Below are positions 17,763 to 24,093 of a stretch of 59,360 nt of DNA, piece by piece (within the stretch, counting starts at the first letter, position 1; each line of letters begins with the position of its first letter). The notes under the pieces are model-generated. The model was not told where the DNA came from, made no database searches, and saw only the letters and a program-made list of their open reading frames with translations. The stretch lies in contig NZ_CAJKIS010000011.1 in assembly GCF_905200055.1 (NCBI RefSeq), forward strand, positions 1 through 59,360. Reading direction: 5' to 3'. The DNA comes from an uncultured Fusobacterium sp. (lineage in GTDB: Bacteria > Fusobacteriota > Fusobacteriia > Fusobacteriales > Fusobacteriaceae). A program made the translations under genes and the position numbers.

Positions 17763-18647
17763 ATGAGATATACTGAAAATGAAAGAATAGAAATTATAAA
17801 ATTTATAGAAGAAAATTTTGGAAAAGTTGAAGAAATATATGAAATTGGATATGATAATTATTATTTAGATGTGGCTCAAATAAATCCTACAAAAGAAAAA
17901 CCATATTATACTATTATCACTCTTGGAATGGGAGAATATAAGATGTATAACCAAAATAATGAAAATTTTTCAAGTTTTGCAGAGCTTATAATTTCTTTAC
18001 CTCCTGATTGGAATTTTGATGATAAAAACTATACTTGGGCAATAGATGAATTAATTCAATTAACATATATTCCATTTACTTACTTTTTCGCATATGAATG
18101 GGGACATTTAGAAAATAACTTTGAACCATTTTCTTCTAATACAAAATTAAGTGCATTAACTTTGTTATACCCAGAAATGAAAAAAGAAAATTCAGGACTT
18201 TTAAAACTTGAAAATAGAAATTTACAATTTTATCAAATAGTTCCATTATATGATGAGGAATACACTTTTGCTTTAAAAAATGGAATGAAAAATTTATTAT
18301 TACTAGATGTTGAGAAAAAAATAAGTTTTGTTATAGATATGAATAGGGAAAAAGTTCTTGAATACAGTGAGGAAGAAAAAGAAATGCAAGATGATATTAT
18401 GGATTCAGCAGAATGGCATTTAGGAGATTATTACTCTAAAGGAATAGAAGTTGAAGAAATAAATATATATAATCACTTTGCTATTTTTCTTCGTTGGGCT
18501 ATGGAAAATAATTTTTTAAGTGATAATTTCTTAAAAGCTTATGGTAAAGAGCTTGAAAAATACACTTCTCAAGATTTTGTTGATTTAAGAGAATTTGTAA
18601 AATTTAGATTAAAAGGAGATTTAAGAAAATTGTGGGGGGTAAGGTAA
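17763..18647 (+). pseudogene. SUFU-domain gene, 5' part, interrupted by prophage
   Basis: The first 200 residues match the suppressor-of-fused (SUFU) domain: YYTIITLGMGEYKMY, AELIISLPPDWNFDDKN, FEPFSSNTKLSALTLLYPE, YQIVPLYDEEY. A second domain follows (WHLGDYYS...YNHFAIFLRWAMENNF). Host sequence ends at 18630; the last codons to the stop at 18645-18647 come from the prophage end. Joining 18630 to 58058, which removes the prophage and one AAAAT copy, restores an in-frame protein of 376 residues. Whether the truncated 294-residue protein still works is unknown. Confidence 0.9.
18626..18630. repeat. Target-site duplication, left copy (AAAAT)
   Basis: The five bases AAAAT directly before the prophage TG end match AAAAT at 58053-58057 directly after the CA end. 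A 5-bp duplication is the size made by Mu-type transposases. Confidence 0.9.
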
Positions 18648-18660
18648 TATGATAAATAAG
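18631..18660 (+). repeat. Prophage left terminal inverted repeat
   Basis: TGTGGGGGGTAAGG followed by TAATATGATAAATAA. Compared with the reverse complement of the right end, 20 of 29 positions are identical without gaps, with the core GTAA-ATGATAAA shared. It is presumably the outermost transposase-binding site (L1). Weaker GTAAT-starting relatives at 18672 and 18691 may be further sites. Confidence 0.85.
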
Positions 18661-18817
18661 AAAAAATAAGAGTAATAGTTAATAAAGCTAGTAATAATAG
18701 GGAGTTATAAAGAAAAGTAACTGTGAGAAACAGTGAAATAAAATGAAAAAAAACTAGGAAAAAGTGGGAAAAAAATAGATTGTGGACAGTGTGAAAAGAA
18801 AAACGTGAGAAAATTCG

Positions 18818-18867
18818 AGAATGTTCGGAACCTTGTTCGAAAAAGAGGTTTCAGCATTCTTTTTTTA
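18818..18867 (+). terminator. Terminator insulating the prophage left end
   Basis: AGAATG pairs with CATTCT and GGAACCT with AGGTTTC (one G-T pair), followed by eight Ts. No phage gene lies upstream on this strand, so it likely stops host transcripts entering from the SUFU gene. That would protect the convergent repressor gene. Confidence 0.7.
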
Positions 18868-19024
18868 ATTTTTTGAAAATTTGACGGTGTGCAAGGAGGA
18901 AAAAAGAGCAATTTTATGAAACAGCATGAACAGTGTTAAAAACATTCTTAAAACCTAAATAAATAAAAAAGAGTGAAAGTGTTTGACACTGTGCAGAGAG
19001 AAAAAAGAAGATTTAAAAAAGTCT
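18868..19024. other. Left-end non-coding stretch with GACAGTGT-like repeats
   Basis: No credible gene is seen between 18648 and 19391. Short related words recur at about 18730 (AACAGTG), 18784 (GGACAGTGTG), 18881 (TTGACGGTGTG), 18929 (GAACAGTGTT) and 18981 (TTTGACACTGTG). They could be internal transposase or repressor sites. The last contains the palindrome AGTGTTTGACACT. Confidence 0.35.
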
Positions 19025-19039
19025 AATTTCTTATAAAAA

Positions 19040-19391
19040 CTATACTAACCTAGTAAAATCAATAGTTAAACAACCAGTATAAATTTGTATACTGGTTGAA
19101 ATAGAACACTAAAATTTTTAATAATTTCCAAAAAAGAACACTATATTTTAGATGAAAAATTATAGAAAGCTAATAAAATCAATAGAAAATCAACCAGTCA
19201 TAATTCGATGACTGGTTGAAATAGAACACTTATAAATTATACTCTAAAACTCCTATTACTCTTCCAATAATACTGAATTTTTTAATAAATTCTAAAAAAG
19301 AACACTGAATTTTAGAAAAAAATTATAGAAAGCTAATAGAATCAATAGAAAATCAACTTGTAACCGAAAGGTGCTATGTTGAAATAAGACA
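19040..19391 (-). repeat. Triplicated repressor 3'-end/hairpin module with relic tail
   Basis: Three copies of AATCAATAG...hairpin...GAAATA(G/A)(A/G)ACACT lie end to end. Copies 1 and 2 have perfect 11-bp stems starting CAACCAGT, with different but complementary inner bases (ATA/TAT versus CAT/ATG). Copy 3 has a weaker stem with a GAAA loop next to the repressor stop. On the minus strand, copy 2 also encodes FSIIGRVIGVLEYNL then stop at about 19233-19280, which resembles the repressor end FYILGRVICKIDYNF. The hairpins probably terminate repressor transcripts; the relic marks past repressor exchange or duplication. Confidence 0.65.
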
Positions 19392-20012
19392 CTAAAAATT
19401 ATAGTCAATTTTACAGATAACTCTTCCTAAAATATAGAACTCACCTTGAAAATGTTCATCAAGATAAATAGGATCATATTTGGAATTTAAAGATTTTAAA
19501 ATAACTTCTTTTGTAATAGGATTATTAAAATATTTTTTACAAAATACATCATCATTAATTTTAAAAATACCTATATTTCCATTATCTAAGTACTCATCTT
19601 TTTTTATTAAAATTAAATCACCATCAAGAATTTTAGGTTCCATACTATCTCCTTTGACAAAAGTAGCATAATCAGCTCCATCACACAAAGAAACAGGCAT
19701 TTCTAACCATTCAAGAATATCATCAGTTCCATATTCTCCCTTACCAGCACTAACTCTTGAAATAATAGGAATTCTTTTTATAGTTCCTTTATTTTCAATT
19801 TTTTTAAATTTCTCTACATTGTCCATAAAAAAACTTTCAAAAGGAATATTAAAGACTTTCGCTAATTCGTTTAATGTATTAATAGAAATATCTTTTCCTT
19901 TTTCATAAGCAGCATAAGTAGGTTTTGTTATATTTATTTTTTCTGCTACCTCTGGTTGAGTGAGTCCAGCATTTGTTCTTAAAGTTTTTAATTTTTCGCC
20001 TATATTAAACAT
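19392..20012 (-). CDS. CI/LexA-type prophage repressor
   Basis: A 206-residue leftward protein. Residues 5-60 form an XRE helix-turn-helix (GLTQPEVAEKINITKPTYAAYEKG). Residues 80-206 are an S24 peptidase domain with FVKGDSMEPKILDGDLILI (Ser123) and FCKKYF (Lys159 or 160) as the catalytic pair, so RecA-stimulated self-cleavage is likely. AAAAGGAGGGAAAA precedes the start. It is divergent from the early operon and should hold it off by binding the operators at 20070-20187. Mu itself uses a different repressor type, so this is a lambda-like switch in a transposable phage. Confidence 0.9.
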   Translation of the reverse strand: MFNIGEKLKTLRTNAGLTQPEVAEKINITKPTYAAYEKGKDISINTLNELAKVFNIPFESFFMDNVEKFKKIENKGTIKRIPIISRVSAGKGEYGTDDILEWLEMPVSLCDGADYATFVKGDSMEPKILDGDLILIKKDEYLDNGNIGIFKINDDVFCKKYFNNPITKEVILKSLNSKYDPIYLDEHFQGEFYILGRVICKIDYNF

Positions 20013-20069
20013 TTTTCCCTCCTTTTGAGGTAATATTTTTTTACTTCGTTCTTGTTTTAAGAAAAAAAA

Positions 20070-20096
20070 TTTACTTTTGTTATTGACAAGAGTAAA
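20070..20096. promoter_or_regulatory. Repressor operator 1 (27-bp inverted repeat)
   Basis: TTTACTTTTGT and ACAAGAGTAAA are inverted halves around TATTG. The repeat covers the -35 box of the early promoter. Further TTTACT/AGTAAA half-sites lie at 20040-20045 and 20120-20136. Confidence 0.65.
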
Positions 20097-20111
20097 AAAA
20101 AGATATATAAT
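20083..20111 (+). promoter_or_regulatory. Early promoter (rightward)
   Basis: TTGACA (20083-20088), 17 bp and TATAAT (20106-20111) form a perfect consensus promoter pointing to the early operon. The -35 box is inside operator 1, so bound repressor would block it. Confidence 0.8.
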
Positions 20112-20162
20112 TCAATCAAAGTAAAATATATTTACCTAAAATAAATAAAAAAGAAAATATTA

Positions 20163-20187
20163 TTTACTATATTAACAATAGAGTAAA
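20163..20187. promoter_or_regulatory. Repressor operator 2 (25-bp inverted repeat)
   Basis: TTTACTATATT..AATAGAGTAAA is a near-palindrome with the same TTTACT/AGTAAA ends as operator 1, about 90 bp further on. Two well-spaced operators would allow looping or cooperative binding. Confidence 0.55.
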
Positions 20188-20227
20188 AAATATTTATATT
20201 AAGTTTATTATACCATTTTTTCATCTG

Positions 20228-20278
20228 TGATACAAATTGTAAAATGCTGTCGTGGAAACAGATTTACTGAAAGTATCA
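20228..20278 (+). promoter_or_regulatory. Nested inverted repeat in early leader
   Basis: TGATAC/GTATCA, GTAAA/TTTAC and CTGT/ACAG are nested around a 6-7 nt loop, separated by internal loops. A second hairpin follows at 20294-20341 (ATTTGATA/TATCAAAT with inner ATAAAAT/ATTTTAT). Both would lie in the early mRNA leader. The stretch 20013-20470 otherwise holds only the promoter, operators and pseudoknot copy 1. A transposition enhancer is another possible role. Confidence 0.4.
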
Positions 20279-20424
20279 TTATTTTTTAACTTTATTTGAT
20301 AAAAAAATATAAAATAATATTTTATGAAAAAATATCAAATTAAAGAGAAGAATAATAGTGCATTAAAGATAAAAAAGAGGATATAAGTAAAATTAATAAT
20401 TGTAAAAAATAATTTTGTAGGCGA

Positions 20425-20453
20425 GGAGTTCGGCAACCACTCTGTAAAGTGCC
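20425..20453 (+). ncRNA. Pseudoknot-like leader repeat, copy 1
   Basis: GAGT (20426-20429) can pair with ACTC (20439-20442), and the loop bases GGCA (20432-20435) with TGCC (20450-20453), giving an H-type pseudoknot. The 29-bp block is repeated at 21241-21269. It sits 18 nt before the ATG of the next gene, where a cis-acting control element would lie. Confidence 0.5.
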
Positions 20454-20470
20454 ATAAATGAGGAAAGGGG

Positions 20471-20821
20471 ATGATAAAAGTAAAACAAGATGTCTTTTAT
20501 TTTTTACTTCTTATGGCAATAATAGGAAGTTTTGATTTAATAGTTCTTTATATTCTTTTTAAGAGATGGATGAGAAACAAACATAGTAAAAATGACTTTT
20601 ATAAAAAATTTTTAGAAAATAAAGAGGGGGAAAATATGTCTGAATTTAATGTTATTAAAATAAAAAAAGATGGAGATAACTCAGCAAAAATATACATTGA
20701 TGATGTAGAAATTAAGGGGTTAAAAAGCTATCGTTTAGTTGATGCAATTAACCCCATTACAGGAAGAGATCAAGAATTAACATTAGTTATAGCTGTTATA
20801 GAAGATTTGAATGTTTCTTAA
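20471..20821 (+). CDS. Early membrane-anchored small protein
   Basis: A 116-residue protein: one N-terminal membrane helix (about 8-31), a basic linker, then a 60-residue domain (MSEFNVIKIKKDGDNSAKIY...) that is a paralogue of the protein at 21864. AGGAAAGGGG precedes ATG 20471. A second strong site, GAGGGGGAAAAT, precedes the in-frame ATG 20636, so a soluble 61-residue form may also be made. It is the first early gene after the switch. Function is unknown. It overlaps the 3' end of the leftward DUF2513 gene by 26 nt. Confidence 0.6.
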   Translation: MIKVKQDVFYFLLLMAIIGSFDLIVLYILFKRWMRNKHSKNDFYKKFLENKEGENMSEFNVIKIKKDGDNSAKIYIDDVEIKGLKSYRLVDAINPITGRDQELTLVIAVIEDLNVS

Positions 20822-21170
20822 TTGCTTCTGAAATAATTATAGTTGAAATCTGAAAAAGAGCCTGTAAAGAAAAAGATCCGATTTGTTTAGCTTGATTTTT
20901 TACCTTATTCCAAGTTGTAGCTTGTCGAATATTTTCAAGAAAAGTATGTCCATTAGGAGTAAGGTACTTAATTACTGAAGAATTTGAATATACTTCACCA
21001 ACAATTAAATTACCCATTACACATTGATTAATATGATAAAAAAGTTCTTCTTTATCATATTGAGGAAGAATTTCTTGAGAGTCATTGTGAACTCTAATGA
21101 TTATATTATGTGAAGTATTTTCTTCAACAAAAAATAAAATATCTCTAATACAATCAGGATTTAATCTCAT
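20796..21170 (-). CDS. DUF2513 family protein (leftward)
   Basis: A 124-residue protein starting MRLNPDCIRDILFFVEENT, with IKYLTPNGHTFLENIRQATTWNKVK, the signature of DUF2513, a winged-helix-like family common in phages. I chose ATG 21170 because AAAGGGTGTGATACT precedes it. It faces against the early operon and has its own consensus-like promoter at 21202-21230, so it is probably expressed in the lysogen as cargo. Confidence 0.8.
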   Translation of the reverse strand: MRLNPDCIRDILFFVEENTSHNIIIRVHNDSQEILPQYDKEELFYHINQCVMGNLIVGEVYSNSSVIKYLTPNGHTFLENIRQATTWNKVKNQAKQIGSFSLQALFQISTIIISEAIKKHSNLL

Positions 21171-21201
21171 AGTATCACACCCTTTAAAAATTAATATATT
21201 A

Positions 21202-21230
21202 ATTATAACTTTTTGGAGAAGGAAAAACAA
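21202..21230 (-). promoter_or_regulatory. Promoter of DUF2513 gene
   Basis: On the minus strand: TTGTTT, a 17-bp spacer ending CAAAAAGT, and TATAAT. The spacer and boxes are nearly the same as in the YjcQ-gene promoter at 21826-21854, so the two promoters share ancestry. Confidence 0.75.
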
Positions 21231-21240
21231 GTATAAGCAA

Positions 21241-21269
21241 GGAGTTCGGCAATAACTCTGTAAAGTGCC
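21241..21269 (+). ncRNA. Pseudoknot-like leader repeat, copy 2
   Basis: GAGTT (21242-21246) pairs with AACTC (21254-21258), and GGCA (21248-21251) with TGCC (21266-21269). Copy 1 has C where copy 2 has A in the distal arm, shortening stem 1 to 4 bp; everything outside two loop/stem bases is identical. It precedes the small TTG-start gene at 21298. Confidence 0.5.
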
Positions 21270-21297
21270 ATGTCGAAGCATAAGGAGGTAGAGATAA

Positions 21298-21477
21298 TTG
21301 GAAAAATATATTATTGAGGGAAAAGAAGTAACAAAATTAGAGAGATTAGACAGTTTAAAAAAATTAACATCTGATGTCAGAGAACAAATTATAAAACAGG
21401 ATAAAAACTTGTCCTTTGACGAGATAGATTTATTTTTAGAGCTATTGGAAAAGGAATTAAAATTTATTTTTAGTTAG
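21298..21477 (+). CDS. Small early protein (59 aa, TTG start)
   Basis: TTG 21298 lies 9 nt after AAGGAGG and opens a 59-residue, charged, helical protein (EKYIIEGKEVTKLERL...FLELLEKELKFIFS). It was found by eye. No family is recognised. It follows pseudoknot copy 2 and converges on the YjcQ gene with an 8-nt overlap of 3' ends. Confidence 0.5.
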   Translation: MEKYIIEGKEVTKLERLDSLKKLTSDVREQIIKQDKNLSFDEIDLFLELLEKELKFIFS

Positions 21478-21799
21478 AAAATCCTGGGATCCAACCACGA
21501 GCTTCTTTTAATGTTTCGTAGGCTTTTTTCATAATAGAATTTTCTTCTAAATAAAGTAAACCATCAGTAGTTAATCTTGGAGTAGCAATGGAAAAACGTA
21601 TTTGTCCATTAAAAGATCTTACTCCAGTAATTCCTTTAACAAAGCCATCATCTATTAAATTTTCTAAAAGTAACTCAAGTCTTTGTTGAGAAATATTTAA
21701 TTTTTTTAAATCAAAAGTTGTTTCAAAATTAAAGTCTTGATTTTCATAAGAAAGATCTATTGCTTTTAAAATTTGATAAATAGATGTAGAAGTAGACAT
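21470..21799 (-). CDS. YjcQ family protein (leftward)
   Basis: A 109-residue protein: LKAIDLSYENQD at the start, RLELLLENLIDDGFVKGI in the middle and LTTDGLLYLEENSIMKKAYETLKEARGW at the end, as in YjcQ, a phage-associated winged-helix family. TTGGAGGTTTATT precedes the start. It has its own minus-strand promoter and lies against the early operon, like the DUF2513 gene. Confidence 0.75.
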   Translation of the reverse strand: MSTSTSIYQILKAIDLSYENQDFNFETTFDLKKLNISQQRLELLLENLIDDGFVKGITGVRSFNGQIRFSIATPRLTTDGLLYLEENSIMKKAYETLKEARGWIPGFSN

Positions 21800-21825
21800 A
21801 ATAAACCTCCAAAAGTTTTATTTTA

Positions 21826-21854
21826 ATTATAACTTTTTGAAGAATTAAAGACAA
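21826..21854 (-). promoter_or_regulatory. Promoter of YjcQ gene
   Basis: On the minus strand: TTGTCT, a 17-bp spacer ending CAAAAAGT, and TATAAT. It is a close relative of the promoter at 21202-21230. Confidence 0.75.
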
Positions 21855-21863
21855 GGAGTAAAA

Positions 21864-22064
21864 ATGGGTAATGTGATTAATAAAGTTCAAATAAAATATA
21901 GAGATAATATTCCATCTCTATTCATAGATAAAATAGAAATAAAAGGAATTAAAGAATATGTTTATACAGAAAGATGTTCTATAACTGGGATAGATAGAGA
22001 ATTGATGATTAAACTAGGAGATTTTGATATTGAAATATCAGATGATAAAGAAATAGGAGAATAA
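21864..22064 (+). CDS. Early small protein, paralogue of 20636-20821 domain
   Basis: A 66-residue protein (VQIKYRDNIPSLFIDKIEIKG...SITGIDRELMIKL). It aligns with the C-terminal domain of the protein at 20471 (IYIDDVEIKG...PITGRDQELTL), sharing the IEIKG-K and ITG-DREL core. Function is unknown. ACAAGGAGTAAAA precedes the start. The Bro-N gene begins 4 nt later. Confidence 0.6.
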   Translation: MGNVINKVQIKYRDNIPSLFIDKIEIKGIKEYVYTERCSITGIDRELMIKLGDFDIEISDDKEIGE

Positions 22065-22068
22065 TAGT

Positions 22069-22680
22069 ATGAAAAAATTAGAAATAGTTCAATTTGAAGA
22101 ACAAAATATACAACTATATTCACAAGATAATGAGATCTTAATGACAATGGAAGAATTAGCAAAAGCTATTGGATTTACAACGGATACAGGGTTAAAAAAT
22201 TTTATATCTAATACTCCAGAACTTCTAACAGAAGAGTTCTCATTTTTAAGAAAAGTAAAGAATCTAGAGGGTGGAGTAGTAAAAAATAGAGAGAAAAGAT
22301 TTTTTAATGAGCAGGGGATCTATGAAGCAGCACTTCTTGCAAGAACTGAAAAAGCTAAGAAATTTAGAAAGTTTGCAAGGGTATTAATAACAAAGTTCCA
22401 TAGAAAAGAGATGTTCTTAGCTACCCCTGAAGTAACAAGTGCTAAAGTTAAAATAATGGATGAGAAGTTAGATAAGATAGAAGCAATACTTATTGAGAGA
22501 CAGGAAGTATTTGAAAAGATGGAAGGCGATAGTGAAAAAGAGATAAAACTTCTTGAAAAATTAGAGGGCAAGTTAAAAACTCTTGATGGTGTAGATCAAA
22601 GATTGAGTATGATCGAAGAAAAAATAGAAGAAATAATAGTTTGTGTTAATGGAATAATAGACAATATGGAGGAAGAATAA
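22069..22680 (+). CDS. Bro-N-type antirepressor-like protein with coiled coil
   Basis: A 203-residue protein. Residues 10-110 resemble a BRO-N/phage antirepressor domain (MTMEELAKAIGFT, EFSFLRKVKN, RFFNEQGIYEAALLARTEKAKKFRKF). Residues 125-200 form a coiled coil (LDKIEAILIERQEVFEKME). BRO-N proteins bind DNA and can relieve repression. AGGAGAATAATAGT precedes the start. Being early, it could counter the CI-like repressor at induction; that is inference. Confidence 0.7.
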   Translation: MKKLEIVQFEEQNIQLYSQDNEILMTMEELAKAIGFTTDTGLKNFISNTPELLTEEFSFLRKVKNLEGGVVKNREKRFFNEQGIYEAALLARTEKAKKFRKFARVLITKFHRKEMFLATPEVTSAKVKIMDEKLDKIEAILIERQEVFEKMEGDSEKEIKLLEKLEGKLKTLDGVDQRLSMIEEKIEEIIVCVNGIIDNMEEE

Positions 22681-22685
22681 AAAAG

Positions 22686-23465
22686 ATGTTTGAGAAGTTC
22701 TATTTCGATCTTTTGAGCTTGAAAACAGAGATGCAATTTAGAGGGTACAGCACATCAACTCAAAAAACATATTATAAAACAGTAAAAGACTTTTTAGAAG
22801 TTACAGGAAAAGAAGCAATAGATATAAAAAGAGGGGATATCATAAGATATTTAGATAACAATTTAAAACTGCTTAATATCAATACTATCCTTGTGAAATT
22901 AAATGCTTTAGAGTTTTTCTTTAGTGAGATATTGGGAATAGATGTTGCTGAGAACATTAGAAAATACAAGAGAGAGTTTAAAACAAAAGACTTTTTAACT
23001 AAGGAACAGTTAAATATATTGATCTCCTCAGTACCAATGAGAGAACGTATCCTCTATGAAATAGTTATAGAAACAGGAATGAAGATAGAAGATATAGTTG
23101 TCCTTACAACAAATGATTTAACCTTAAAAGAGGGCACTTGGAGATTAAAGGAATATGAAATAAGCAAAGAACTTGCAACAGAGATAACAAACTATATAGA
23201 GAAAAATTACCTGGAAAGCTATATTTTTACTCTTTCTAATGGAGTTGATAATATCTTAGGAAATACTGCAAGACATTGGTTAAGAGTAAATACTAAAGAG
23301 ATTTTAGGAAAGTTATATACATTTAGTGATATTAGACATAGTGTGGCTCTTGATATGGTAAAAATGGGTGATGAAAAAAGAGCAATTAAATATTTAAAAC
23401 TTAAATCTAATGGAACTATAAGACAATTTTTTAAAAGAGCTGGCTATGATTATACTGAAAAATAA
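22686..23465 (+). CDS. Degenerate tyrosine recombinase-fold protein
   Basis: A 259-residue protein. Residues 5-95 are a SAM-like core-binding domain (MQFRGYSTSTQKTYYKTV). Residues 105-255 follow the catalytic fold, but key residues are changed: the Arg of TGxR is Lys133 (TGMKIEDIV), HxxR is SDIR (214-217), and the nucleophile region TxxxY reads TIRQFF (244-249), with Phe for Tyr. It is probably a DNA-binding protein without recombinase activity. A working integrase is not needed in a Mu-type phage. It starts 5 nt after the Bro-N stop. Confidence 0.75.
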   Translation: MFEKFYFDLLSLKTEMQFRGYSTSTQKTYYKTVKDFLEVTGKEAIDIKRGDIIRYLDNNLKLLNINTILVKLNALEFFFSEILGIDVAENIRKYKREFKTKDFLTKEQLNILISSVPMRERILYEIVIETGMKIEDIVVLTTNDLTLKEGTWRLKEYEISKELATEITNYIEKNYLESYIFTLSNGVDNILGNTARHWLRVNTKEILGKLYTFSDIRHSVALDMVKMGDEKRAIKYLKLKSNGTIRQFFKRAGYDYTEK

Positions 23466-23475
23466 AAAAGCAAAG

Positions 23476-23545
23476 ATAAGATCTGGATTTGGTCGTTCGT
23501 TTCTTATCTCTGCCAATGCTAAGACTTATAAATAAGTTCTTAGCT
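23476..23545 (+). other. Two tandem hairpins between early genes
   Basis: AGATAAG/CTTATCT (23476-23511) and GCTAAGACTTAT/ATAAGTTCTTAGC (about 23517-23544) form consecutive stems just after the recombinase-like gene. No T run follows, so mRNA processing or attenuation is as likely as termination. Confidence 0.45.
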
Positions 23546-23575
23546 GAATTATACCACAAATGGAGGGATAAAGCT

Positions 23576-23686
23576 ATGGCAAAAGTTGAATTATTAAAAG
23601 AACTGTTAGAGAGTTTAAAGACAAAACATGGATATAAAAGAATGTGTGAAAAATTAGAAAAGGAGATAGCAAAATGTCAGAACTAG
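23576..23686 (+). CDS. Small early protein (36 aa)
   Basis: ATG 23576 follows TGGAGGGATAAAGCT and gives a 36-residue helical, charged peptide (MAKVELLKELLESLKTKHG) ending EIAKCQN. It overlaps the next gene by 13 nt. A longer frame from 23489 runs through the hairpins and is unlikely. No family is recognised. Confidence 0.45.
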   Translation: MAKVELLKELLESLKTKHGYKRMCEKLEKEIAKCQN

Positions 23687-24084
23687 AAAGAAAGGTTGAA
23701 AGATATAGAGAGAACTTGCTGAGAATGTTAGAACTGAAAAAAGGTTTGATTGATGCTGAAATATCTCTTGTTTCTCTAAAATTATCTTTAAATCTAAGTG
23801 CTTATGAATGGAAAAAGCTAGTTAATGGGCAATTAGAGGAAAGAGAAGGAGAGGTATGGGAGCTTATAAAAAATACTCCAGTACATATAAAAAATAGAGA
23901 TAAAGTATATAAACATTTTCAAAAGACACTTCTTGAAAAAGATATAAAAATATCAGAGATAGCAGAAGCACTTGATATAGATATAAATAAAATAATAAGA
24001 ATAGTGAAAAGGCTTAACATAAACAGAGATATTGAAACAGAAAAGAAAATTGAAAACTTTCTTGGAGTAAAAGTCTTTGAATAG
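23674..24084 (+). CDS. Early protein with coiled coil and HTH-like C-terminus
   Basis: A 136-residue protein. Residues 1-45 are coiled-coil (LERKVERYRENLLRMLELKK); residues 85-115 look like a helix-turn-helix (KISEIAEALDIDINKIIRIVKRL). No family is recognised. It lies directly before the transposase gene, where Mu-like phages have Ner-type or accessory regulators, so a regulatory or transposition-accessory role is plausible. Confidence 0.5.
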   Translation: MSELERKVERYRENLLRMLELKKGLIDAEISLVSLKLSLNLSAYEWKKLVNGQLEEREGEVWELIKNTPVHIKNRDKVYKHFQKTLLEKDIKISEIAEALDIDINKIIRIVKRLNINRDIETEKKIENFLGVKVFE

Positions 24085-24093
24085 GAGGCTTTT

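Noticed and set aside
18661..19020. Small genes in the prophage left end
   Set aside because: Only very short frames such as a 7-codon frame after AAGGAGG near 18895 exist; they are too short to support.
19060..19385. The three CAACCAGT hairpins as integron attC-like sites or a CRISPR array
   Set aside because: The simple-site consensus RYYYAAC/GTTRRRY is not met, no integron integrase is present, and the repeats are too few, irregular and imperfect for a CRISPR. Repressor-tail duplication explains them better.
22686..23465. Site-specific integrase responsible for prophage insertion
   Set aside because: Catalytic residues are missing, and the 5-bp duplication with TG/CA ends shows insertion by the MuA-like transposase.
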